This document shows positions 46,197 to 54,229 of a DNA stretch of 64,000 bases, one piece after another. The notes under the pieces were generated by a model, which had not been told where the DNA came from, made no database searches, and saw only the letters and a program-made list of their open reading frames with translations. This stretch comes from Sunxiuqinia rutila (GTDB lineage: Bacteria > Bacteroidota > Bacteroidia > Bacteroidales > Prolixibacteraceae), in NCBI RefSeq assembly GCF_050589705.1, contig NZ_JBNGOT010000008.1:124001-188000 (forward strand), written 5' to 3'. Numbering within the stretch: the first letter of the stretch is position 1; every line of letters starts with the position of its first letter. The position numbers and the translations under genes were made by a program.

Positions 46197-46707
46197 AATT
46201 TATTAAGCAAAAAACATTAATTAGACATAAATAACTCTCTTTAAACAGCTAGCTATTATTTAGAACAAATCTATTTTACACAAACTCCCCGAATCGATAA
46301 AACTCATGAGCGCATCGTTTTAGGGGTGCAAACCCCACCCCCGAACCTATGAACGATCATTTTCAGCAATTTCAGTTGGAACTTCAAAAATCATTGAGGG
46401 GTTACCTTCTGCTTAAGAAAGGAATAAAGTACTAGTAAAGTTATTATATTTACTAAAAATCAAGCCGGGCAACAAAAAAGATTCTGTTATCCGGCTTGCA
46501 TTCATTTATTAGTTAACCGGGAAAGCAGTTGCTGCTGCTTTCCCATAAACATTGTAAAAATATGAAAAAGTTTTATTTGTTAGCCATGCTGGCTATTGTT
46601 GTAACAATTTTTAGTGCTTGCCAAAAGGATGAGCTTATAGATGAGCAACTGCAATCTGTTGCCTTAGGCGAAGAAAAACCCGATGTATATGTTGAAAATG
46701 GGTATCT
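46196..46707 (+). repeat. Leader-and-head cassette Y, copy 1
   Basis: 512 bp that recur at 56555-57066 without net length change and with only a handful of substitutions. The first 266 bp recur at 52947-53213. The cassette holds a conserved AT-rich leader, a GGGGTGCAAACCCC hairpin, a possible -7 box (TATATTTA, 46445-46452), two hairpins just before the gene (46462-46497; 46519-46544 with a perfect 10-bp stem GGGAAAGCAG), the start codon at 46562 and the first 48-49 codons of the lipoprotein gene. Confidence 0.9.
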
Positions 46708-47647
46708 GGCATTTAAAAATCTGAATACTGTCGATAGTGTTATGACAGTTCTGAATGCAATGACCCGAGATGAACGGGAAGCATGGGATGCTCGGATGGG
46801 ATTCAAATCAGCCTATGCTGATTTTGAGAGACTCTTTGATGAGTATGAAAAGCTAGGCTCTCAAGAGGAGTTTTTGGCCTTTAAGAAAAAATACCAAAAC
46901 CGGCTTACTTTTAACGATGCCGACCCTACGGATAATTCCATTGATTATCCGTTTATCTCTACGGCCTTCACGCCGGTTTTAAACCAGGATGGAATGATGA
47001 AAATTGGTAAAAGTGTTTATCAATACACCAAAACCAACCGGATATCCGTTTATGATGGCGACCTGAATAAGCTTGCCAACCTCGACCAGTACATCAATGA
47101 TGATATGGTCGATATTACCACCAATCTAAAGTCGACCGGTTCACAAACAACGCTTCTCGATGATTTTGGTGATAATAATCCAGACCGTTCAGGCAATAGA
47201 TGGTGGACTAAGGGGAAAAGGAGGCTGCTAAATGAACTGAAAATTGAACGGATAAATACCTGGCATCACGATTACGTCTGGTATCGCCAAGTGAAAGTTT
47301 ATTTTGAACAGCGAGGACAAAAAAAGGGAACTTTTGGTTGGAATGACTATAGAACCGTTTATCAATTTTCAGAAATGTATTTTAGAATTGGGTCTGAACA
47401 ATCACGATACGGAAGTGGAGATACAAGTGCCGAGGTAAGGCCTAGTGCTAAAGTCACGCTTGTCTCCTATGGTGATGAAGTAACGGTTGCCCCTAATACA
47501 ACACCGCCATACTTAAGTTTACCAACAGTGAGTATGAAATGCAATACGACTTTCCGAGGTTTTGATGGTGTCATGGACCCGCTGGATCATAATGTTTACA
47601 GCGGTTTTCCAGGCACAACAGTATGGACAAACTACGACTATGATTGA
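46562..47647 (+). CDS. Lipoprotein with a cassette-shared N-terminus, cluster I
   Basis: 361 residues from the ATG at 46562. Lipoprotein signal (YLLAMLAIVVTIFSAC, cysteine about 20). Residues 1-48 are almost identical to those of the lipoprotein at 56921; beyond VENGYL the two proteins share little, apart from a KKGxFGW motif and similar length. The C-terminal part has no recognised catalytic motif; a DUF4848-like relationship is possible but unchecked. First gene of cluster I, followed after a hairpin by three DUF4249 genes and a TonB receptor, so it is probably displayed on the surface with that receptor (inference). Confidence 0.8.
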   Translation: MKKFYLLAMLAIVVTIFSACQKDELIDEQLQSVALGEEKPDVYVENGYLAFKNLNTVDSVMTVLNAMTRDEREAWDARMGFKSAYADFERLFDEYEKLGSQEEFLAFKKKYQNRLTFNDADPTDNSIDYPFISTAFTPVLNQDGMMKIGKSVYQYTKTNRISVYDGDLNKLANLDQYINDDMVDITTNLKSTGSQTTLLDDFGDNNPDRSGNRWWTKGKRRLLNELKIERINTWHHDYVWYRQVKVYFEQRGQKKGTFGWNDYRTVYQFSEMYFRIGSEQSRYGSGDTSAEVRPSAKVTLVSYGDEVTVAPNTTPPYLSLPTVSMKCNTTFRGFDGVMDPLDHNVYSGFPGTTVWTNYDYD

Positions 47648-47656
47648 TTAAAAGTA

Positions 47657-47687
47657 ATAGCTCCTCCGTGATTGCAGGAGGAGCTAT
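47657..47687 (+). terminator. Intra-operon hairpin after the cluster I lipoprotein gene
   Basis: 11-bp perfect stem (ATAGCTCCTCC with its complement), 9-nt loop, 10 nt after the stop and 18 nt before the next ATG. Without a T-run it is more likely an attenuator or RNA-processing or stability element than a full terminator. The equivalent position in cluster III (58006-58039) also has a long hairpin. Confidence 0.6.
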
Positions 47688-47705
47688 CACTCAAAAAAAT
47701 GGAAC

Positions 47706-48554
47706 ATGAAGCATTACCTATTACTATTTACCTGTATAATCCTACTCTCCTGCGAACAAGTCGTGGACTTTGATTACCAGCCGGAGCAGAAAATCAGTTT
47801 AGTTTGTGTGCTTAACCCCGATTCATTGGTGCAGCTAAGCCTGCATTATACCCGCGCCCTGGATGAAAATACTGCTTTTGTTCCGGTTGAAGATGCCCGA
47901 GTGGTGTTTTATGAAGATGGGCAGGAATGGGGCACAGCAACTTACGAACAGAATGGAACCTATCGGTTGGACAACTACCCCACTATAGGGAAAACATACC
48001 GGCTTATAGCTGACATTGCTGAGCACCTGTCTTTAAGCGCCATAACAATAGTCCCTGAAAGACCGGATGTCGACACAACGATTGTATCTAAAACCCCATA
48101 CAGATTTTGGAATGATCATGATCCAAACACTCAATTTTATTTTCTGGAGGTTGAATACCGGATTGATGACCAGCCTGGGAAAAACTACTACTGGAACGGA
48201 TTTTTTCATCAAATATCCTGCATGAGTCCTTATGCTGATAATTTTAACCGGGAAATTGACACAGAAGCACAATTTGGCTTTTACTACCATTTTTATGTCC
48301 GTCAAACCGATGACGGAGTTGATGGGGAGACGATGAGATTCAAAAAACGCCTAAATACCCGGATGATTGATGTTTTTTTTAATACCGATGAGCATTACGA
48401 CAAGTATATGAAATCATCTATTCAATCATGGCTGATTGAGGAATGGGAGGACTTGCCGTTTAAAGAACCGGTGCAAATTTATTCCAATATCGAAAACGGA
48501 ACCGGCATCTTTGGTTCGGCCTCATTTACTTACCTCAATTTTAGAAATGAATAA
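47706..48554 (+). CDS. DUF4249 lipoprotein, copy a
   Basis: 282 residues; lipoprotein signal LLFTCIILLSCEQVVDFDY. DUF4249 proteins are Bacteroidota envelope proteins encoded beside TonB receptors; their role is not established, though partnership with the receptor is likely. The C-terminal PVQIYSNIENGTGIFGSASF is identical to copies b and c, while the middle is divergent. First of three tandem paralogues. The end of the gene carries ATGAATAAGCTT, the start of the receptor gene, as a relic. Confidence 0.85.
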   Translation: MKHYLLLFTCIILLSCEQVVDFDYQPEQKISLVCVLNPDSLVQLSLHYTRALDENTAFVPVEDARVVFYEDGQEWGTATYEQNGTYRLDNYPTIGKTYRLIADIAEHLSLSAITIVPERPDVDTTIVSKTPYRFWNDHDPNTQFYFLEVEYRIDDQPGKNYYWNGFFHQISCMSPYADNFNREIDTEAQFGFYYHFYVRQTDDGVDGETMRFKKRLNTRMIDVFFNTDEHYDKYMKSSIQSWLIEEWEDLPFKEPVQIYSNIENGTGIFGSASFTYLNFRNE

Positions 48555-48585
48555 GCTTCTGACTACTTCCAAAAAATAGATCGAT

Positions 48586-49470
48586 ATGAAAACTTGCTTT
48601 ACAATCCTAAGTTGTTGTTCTGTTTTCCTCTCCTGCGAACAAGTCGTGGACTTTGATTACCAGACGGAGCAGAAAATTTGCCTGAATTGTGTGCTCAATC
48701 CCGATTCTACTGTTAGCCTTGATTTGTATTATACCCGAACGCTGGATGAAACAGGCGAGTTTGAGCCGGTTAGCGAGGCAACCATTGAGTTTTTCGAAGA
48801 CGGCGAGCCTTGGGGCACGGCTAACCACGTTTCAAAAGGGAACTACATCCTCGATAAAAAACCCCTGCCTGGAAAAACTTATGCGGTTAAATGCAACACG
48901 CCGGGAAACCTACCTCTAACGGGCAGAACAACCGTACAGGAGAAGCCCAACGTGAGCTACGTTGTTCAATCCAAAGAAAGATATGAAGGATGGCGTGAAA
49001 TGGATAAATCAACCCAATTTTATAAACTGATGGTTGATTACCAATTAAATGATCAAACTGGAAATGATTACTATTGGAACTATATTCTCTTTTGGTATGA
49101 CGCATGGGAGAAATACAATTTCTCTTCATCCCTAGTTTACATCTCTCCTTATATCGATGATTTCAACCGGGTGATTGAAGCTGATTCCAAATACGGGTTT
49201 TACTACGAATACTACGCCCGGTTAACTGATACCGGAATAGATGGCGGTGTACTTGAGTTTTCAAAAGATATGTCAACAAAAATCATAGATGTCTTTTTTA
49301 ATGCAGACGAGCACTACGATAAATACATGAAGTCATCAGTCCAGCAGAAGATGATTGATGATGAATCCTTGTCATTCAAAGAGCCAGTGCAAATTTACTC
49401 CAATATTGAAAATGGAACGGGCATTTTTGGTTCGGCCTCATTTACCTACCTGAGTTTTAGAAATGAATAA
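48586..49470 (+). CDS. DUF4249 lipoprotein, copy b
   Basis: 294 residues, lipoprotein signal TILSCCSVFLSCEQVVDF. Very close to copy c over the first 130 and the last 55 residues, with most differences in the middle (after about residue 140; YISPYIDDFNRVIEADSKYG here). The 31-bp gap before it is repeated before copy c, showing that the duplication unit includes the intergenic DNA. Confidence 0.87.
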   Translation: MKTCFTILSCCSVFLSCEQVVDFDYQTEQKICLNCVLNPDSTVSLDLYYTRTLDETGEFEPVSEATIEFFEDGEPWGTANHVSKGNYILDKKPLPGKTYAVKCNTPGNLPLTGRTTVQEKPNVSYVVQSKERYEGWREMDKSTQFYKLMVDYQLNDQTGNDYYWNYILFWYDAWEKYNFSSSLVYISPYIDDFNRVIEADSKYGFYYEYYARLTDTGIDGGVLEFSKDMSTKIIDVFFNADEHYDKYMKSSVQQKMIDDESLSFKEPVQIYSNIENGTGIFGSASFTYLSFRNE

Positions 49471-49501
49471 GCTTCTGACTACTTCCAAAAAATGGATCGA
49501 T

Positions 49502-50386
49502 ATGACAACTTGCTTTACAATCCTAAGTTGTTGTTCTGTTTTCCTCTCCTGCGAACAAGTCGTGGAATTTGATTACCAGGCGGAGCGTAAAATTTGCCTA
49601 AACTGTGTTCTCAATCCCGATTCGACTGTCCGCGTGGATTTGTACTATGCCCAAACGCTGGATGAAACCGGCGAGTTTGAACCAGTAAGCGGAGCGACCA
49701 TTGAGTTTTTCGAGAACGGAGAGCCTTGGGGTACGGCAAACCACATTTCGAAAGGAAATTACAGTCTGGATAAAAAGCCCCTGCCCGGAAAAACTTATGC
49801 GGTTAAATGCAGTACGCCGGGAAACCTACCTCTAACGGCCGAAACAACCGTGCAGGAAAAGCCCAACGTAAGCTACGTTGTTCAATCCAAAGAAAAATAT
49901 GAAGGATGGCGTGAAATGGATAAATCAACCCAATTTTTCTACCTGAAAATAGATTATCAATTGAATGACCAATCAGGGAAAGACTATTATTGGAATTATT
50001 ATCTTGGCTGGTATGATCCATGGAACCAATACAATTACGGCGTATTTGTAAGTTATCTTTCACCACATATTGACGACTTTAACCGGGTGATTGATTCTGA
50101 AAAGGAACATGGCTATTATTATAAATACTACGCCCGCATAACCGATGCCGGGATTGATGGGAAACAGCTTACTTTTTCAAAAAATATAACAACAAAACTG
50201 TTGGATGTCTTTTTTAATGCAGACGAGCACTACGATAAATACATGAAGTCATCAGTCCAGCAGAAGATGATTGATGATGAATCCTTGTCATTCAAAGAGC
50301 CAGTGCAAATTTACTCCAATATTGAAAATGGAACGGGCATCTTTGGTTCGGCCTCATTTACTTACCTCAATTTTAGAAATGAATAA
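49502..50386 (+). CDS. DUF4249 lipoprotein, copy c
   Basis: 294 residues from the ATG at 49502 (MTTCFTILSCCSVFLSC); a frame from 49463 would start on the relic MNKLL of the receptor gene and is rejected. Nearly identical ends to copy b with a divergent centre (YLSPHIDDFNRVIDSEKEHG). Its stop codon overlaps the receptor start by 8 nt (ATGAATAA), so copy c is the one translationally coupled to the receptor. Confidence 0.88.
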   Translation: MTTCFTILSCCSVFLSCEQVVEFDYQAERKICLNCVLNPDSTVRVDLYYAQTLDETGEFEPVSGATIEFFENGEPWGTANHISKGNYSLDKKPLPGKTYAVKCSTPGNLPLTAETTVQEKPNVSYVVQSKEKYEGWREMDKSTQFFYLKIDYQLNDQSGKDYYWNYYLGWYDPWNQYNYGVFVSYLSPHIDDFNRVIDSEKEHGYYYKYYARITDAGIDGKQLTFSKNITTKLLDVFFNADEHYDKYMKSSVQQKMIDDESLSFKEPVQIYSNIENGTGIFGSASFTYLNFRNE

Positions 50387-52697
50387 GCTTTTATATTTAC
50401 TAATTGTCTTTCCGCTGTTGGGCTACGGGCAGTCGACCAAGCGGCTTACAGGCTATGTACAGGATGCCCAAACCGGTGAACGCCTGATTGGTGCCACCCT
50501 GTTTCATCCGGAAAGTGGTAAAGGAACCGCTTCCAATGCCTATGGCTTCTTCAGCCTGGCTTTACCTGCCGGCAACCAGCTAGTGGAAGCCCGCTTTGTT
50601 GGCTATCAGCGCTTAAACATTCACATCGATCTCCAGCAAGATACGTTGTTGGTTGTTAAGCTAAAGCCCGGCGTTGATCTGGAGGAAGTCACCGTTAGGG
50701 GGCACGATAAAAGTAAGGTGCATCCCGAACTATCGAACCTGAGCTTCAGTCGGATCAATCTGGAAACCATCGACCGCATACCGGTAATCCTCGGGGAGCG
50801 CGATTTACTGAAATCACTTCAGTATTTGCCTGGTGTAAAGGGCGGACGTGAAAACACCACGACCTATAATGTGCGTGGCGGAAGCAGTGACCAAAACCTG
50901 ATTCTTCTCGATGGGGTTCCGGTTTACAACGTGTCACATGTTTTTGGCTTTTTCTCCACCTTCAACAACGATGCCATTAAAAGCGCTTCCTTCTACAAAG
51001 GAGGAATTCCGGCCCGCTTTGGGGGACGATTGTCGTCGGTACTGGATATCAGCATGAAGGAAGGGAACATGAAGAAAGAAAGTGGCGTGTTTTCTATCAG
51101 TCCCATCTCCGGACGGTTGACCTATGAAGCACCAATAAAAAAAGATACCGCATCGTACCTCATTTCCTTTCGTCGTTCATTTCTTGATCTGCCCATGGTA
51201 CTGCAGCAAAAACTGGTTGGCTCCAAGCAAACCTACGGATTTAAGTTTTACGATTTCAATGGAAAAACGAACTGGATTGTAAATGAAAAAAACCGGCTTT
51301 ATTTGAGTTTATACAGCGGCCGCGACAAGCAATTTCACCGATCAAAAGACTCCGGAATCAAAACCCGTGGGCACTACCAATGGGGCAACCTTACCAGTAT
51401 ACTGCGCTGGAATAAGCTCTTTTCATCCAGCTTATTTGCCAATTTCTCTGTTTACTTTAGCCGCTACCAATATGAACAGGAAGTAAACAACGACTCGGGC
51501 GAAACCTACACCGAGTTTTATACTTCTTCCAAACTTTGGGATTACAGCGCCAAATTTGATTTTGAATACTATCCGGGCACTAATTACACCCTACGGTTTG
51601 GTGGAAAATACAGCCACTTGGTTTTCAAACCCAATATTCTACAGATAAAAGGAAACGAGTACAATCAGAAATTCAATGACCAATATACCAACCAGTCGGA
51701 TTTGGCAGAACTCTATTTCGAAAACGATTTTCAAATGGGGGCATTCAATATTAACGCAGGTGGCCGGCTGTCAAACTACTTTGCCGATGGTGAGCACTAC
51801 CTGCACTTTCAGCCACGATTCGCAGCCGGCGTTAAGCTTGGAAGGGGTTATTCGCTTACGGCCTCATATATGTTGATGACCCAGTACCTTCATTTACTAA
51901 CTAATTCTTCCATGGGGCTTCCTACTGATCTTTGGGTCGCATCAACCGGAAACGTAAAGCCCGAAACGGGCTACCAACTTGCTTTTGGAATGGAAAAAGA
52001 CTTTAACCAAACTTACCGTGCAGGCGTTGAAGGATACTACAAGCAAATGGACCATGTAATCCGTTTTGAAGAAGGTGAAACCTTTGTAAATGCCAATGAG
52101 AACAACTGGGAAGAAAACATTCTCGTAGGCCAGGGCAGGGCCTATGGAGGCGAGTTTTTTATTGAAAAACGTTCCGGACGCCTGACCGGACTACTGTCGT
52201 ACACACTGGCCTGGTCTGAACGGCAGTTTGACCTGGTAAACAGCGGGAAATGGTTCCCCTTTAAATACGACCGCCGTCACGACATCTCACTTATGGGAGA
52301 ATATAAACTAAAAAGCACAACCCGTAACGAGAAAAGTCTCTCCTTTGGCTTTATGTTCCAATCAGGAAACAAGCTTAGTATGCCCGATTCTGAAATGCCG
52401 GGACTAATTCTTCCAGGAATGGAGAACTACGCATCTCCCGACCTACCTGAGTGGTTCTCCACCCGCAAAACCTTTTACGAACCGAATAACTTTAGAATGC
52501 CGAGTTTTCACCATTTAGACATCGGGTACTCGACCAAGTTGAAACGGTCAACCGGAAAAACATACAGCTGGTCATTCTCGCTTTACAACGTATATAACCG
52601 TTTAAATCCCTGGTACTATTACAAAAAGGATGACAAAGTCCGGTCGGTGAGCATTTTTCCCCTCATTCCTTCTGTATCATTTACCCATACCTGGTAA
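50379..52697 (+). CDS. TonB-dependent receptor with carboxypeptidase-like domain, cluster I
   Basis: 772 residues from the ATG at 50379. Signal peptide (1-19), a carboxypeptidase-regulatory-like domain (about 23-105; GYVQDAQTGERLIGATLF, TASNAYGFFSLALPAG), plug (about 135-240; LGERDLLKSLQYLPGVKG, VRGGSSDQNLILLDGVPVYN) and a 22-stranded-type barrel to the end (VSFTHTW, aromatic last residue). It would import an unknown ligand with TonB energy. No SusD gene is present; the partner is DUF4249. It is most similar in the window to the receptor at 54230. Confidence 0.92.
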   Translation: MNKLLYLLIVFPLLGYGQSTKRLTGYVQDAQTGERLIGATLFHPESGKGTASNAYGFFSLALPAGNQLVEARFVGYQRLNIHIDLQQDTLLVVKLKPGVDLEEVTVRGHDKSKVHPELSNLSFSRINLETIDRIPVILGERDLLKSLQYLPGVKGGRENTTTYNVRGGSSDQNLILLDGVPVYNVSHVFGFFSTFNNDAIKSASFYKGGIPARFGGRLSSVLDISMKEGNMKKESGVFSISPISGRLTYEAPIKKDTASYLISFRRSFLDLPMVLQQKLVGSKQTYGFKFYDFNGKTNWIVNEKNRLYLSLYSGRDKQFHRSKDSGIKTRGHYQWGNLTSILRWNKLFSSSLFANFSVYFSRYQYEQEVNNDSGETYTEFYTSSKLWDYSAKFDFEYYPGTNYTLRFGGKYSHLVFKPNILQIKGNEYNQKFNDQYTNQSDLAELYFENDFQMGAFNINAGGRLSNYFADGEHYLHFQPRFAAGVKLGRGYSLTASYMLMTQYLHLLTNSSMGLPTDLWVASTGNVKPETGYQLAFGMEKDFNQTYRAGVEGYYKQMDHVIRFEEGETFVNANENNWEENILVGQGRAYGGEFFIEKRSGRLTGLLSYTLAWSERQFDLVNSGKWFPFKYDRRHDISLMGEYKLKSTTRNEKSLSFGFMFQSGNKLSMPDSEMPGLILPGMENYASPDLPEWFSTRKTFYEPNNFRMPSFHHLDIGYSTKLKRSTGKTYSWSFSLYNVYNRLNPWYYYKKDDKVRSVSIFPLIPSVSFTHTW

Positions 52698-52739
52698 AAT
52701 TGAGAACAAAATAACTGCTTTGAAAAGAAGAAATAGTTT

Positions 52740-52947
52740 CGGCATTAAGTGAAGCCCTCACTTAATTAAGCACAAGCTGGATCGGATTTTTAATCCGATC
52801 CGTGTAAACGATGGATTTAAAATCCATAAAAGCGAAGTAACTCTTGTCGCCGATCAGTATAGCCAGGGAAAACGGATAAAAAAAATCAAGCAAAAGAATT
52901 GGGTACAAGCTGCTACTCAGCGGGTGACTTCGAGTCACCCGCTGAGT
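52740..52947 (+). repeat. Palindrome module X, copy 2
   Basis: Same order as copy 1, but the first hairpin has lost one arm and loop (52748-52762 holds a single AGTGAAGCCCTCACT). The GGATCGGATT hairpin has a TTT loop, and the R4-type hairpin is intact at 52915-52947. Confidence 0.85.
52915..52947. repeat. 33-bp hairpin repeat R6
   Basis: Arm ACTCAGCGGGTGACT, loop TCG, perfect complement; identical to R4. Confidence 0.88.
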
Positions 52948-53213
52948 AATGTATTAAGCAAAAAACATTAATTAGACATAAATAACTCTCTTTAAACAGC
53001 TAGCTATTATTTAGAACAAATCTATTTTACACAAACTCCCCGAATCAATAAAATTCATGAGCGCATCGTTTTAGGGGTGCAAACCCCACCCCCGAACCTA
53101 TGAACGATCATTTTCAGCAATTTCAGTTGGAGCTTCAAAAATCATTGAGGGGTTACCTTCTGCTTAAGAAAGGAATAAAGTATTAGTAAAGTTATTATAT
53201 TTACTAAAAATCA
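52947..53213 (+). repeat. Leader cassette Y, copy 2 (leader part only)
   Basis: About 266 bp nearly identical to the first part of Y copy 1; identity ends at CTAAAAATCA. The pre-gene segment that follows (53214-53318) is different but again has two hairpins, AACAGG/CCTGTT (53221-53239) and CTGCCCCA/TGGGGCAG (53259-53281), ahead of the DUF4249 gene. Confidence 0.85.
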
Positions 53214-53318
53214 GCATGATAACAGGATTGCTACCTGTTTCCCATATAAAACTAGAGTCTGCCCCAATCTATGTGGGGCAGGCTTATTTATTAAACCCAG
53301 CTTAAAACATACGCTGTC

Positions 53319-54197
53319 ATGCAAAGAAAATGGATCTATACTTTTTTATTCCCAATCATCTTCCTGGTATCTTGTGAGAAAGAAGTTGATCTTAACCTTA
53401 CTGTTACTGAAGAGCAATATGCCCTGAACTCAATTCTTGAAGCAGGTAGAGACACAATCTTTCTAAGTGCAACAAAAGTAATTCCACTATCAAACACTTA
53501 TGTCCGAATCCCCATTTCTGAAGCAACTATCAGCCTGTATAGAAATGACAAGAAATTAGGAAACATGCAACATGTTGATGATGGAAATTACATTTTTATA
53601 CATTCCGTTCAAGCAGGAGACACCTACCAGCTGCAAGCAGCTATTGCCAACAAAACGCTAAGCGCAAAAACAACCGTTCCACCAATCACTGAAATAAGTT
53701 ACAAAGTAGATACCGCAAAGTACATCACTGGTCCAGACGGCTATTTAGTAACGTTCAAAAATATCTTCATACATGACTTACCAGGACTTGATCAATATTG
53801 GTTTTACAACCTGGTAAAAGACAGACAGGGTGATTTACGGAAAAGCACAAAAATACGAGCTACGGGAGTTGTTCTCGATCATTTTAACCGCGAGTTTGAC
53901 CCTCATGGAGACTTAAGCGAATACTTAAGTGATTTTGACTTTTACTATGCACTACGAATTGAAGATGCTGGCCTTGACGGTAAGCAACTAGACTTTACGA
54001 TACGAGGCGGTGAAAAAAGTATGAATATTGTTTCTCATGTTGACAAACACTACGATAAATATCTAAAATCAGTTGTTTCTCAAAAAATGATTGAAGATGG
54101 AGAGCTATCCATTATTGAACCCATCCAAATTTACTCCAACATTACCAATGGCTATGGAATTTTCGGTTCCGAGGCAAAAACCATTGTTTGGTTTTAG
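53319..54197 (+). CDS. DUF4249 lipoprotein, cluster II
   Basis: 292 residues; lipoprotein signal FLFPIIFLVSCEKEVDL. Shares with copies a-c the HYDKYLKS and EPIQIYSNITNGYGIFGS segments near the C-terminus, but diverges elsewhere. It stands directly before a TonB receptor (33-bp gap) without a cassette-headed lipoprotein gene. A lower GC content than cluster I is apparent on reading. Confidence 0.85.
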   Translation: MQRKWIYTFLFPIIFLVSCEKEVDLNLTVTEEQYALNSILEAGRDTIFLSATKVIPLSNTYVRIPISEATISLYRNDKKLGNMQHVDDGNYIFIHSVQAGDTYQLQAAIANKTLSAKTTVPPITEISYKVDTAKYITGPDGYLVTFKNIFIHDLPGLDQYWFYNLVKDRQGDLRKSTKIRATGVVLDHFNREFDPHGDLSEYLSDFDFYYALRIEDAGLDGKQLDFTIRGGEKSMNIVSHVDKHYDKYLKSVVSQKMIEDGELSIIEPIQIYSNITNGYGIFGSEAKTIVWF

Positions 54198-54229
54198 ATG
54201 CTGATATGAATTCCTTTAAAGATTGATAA

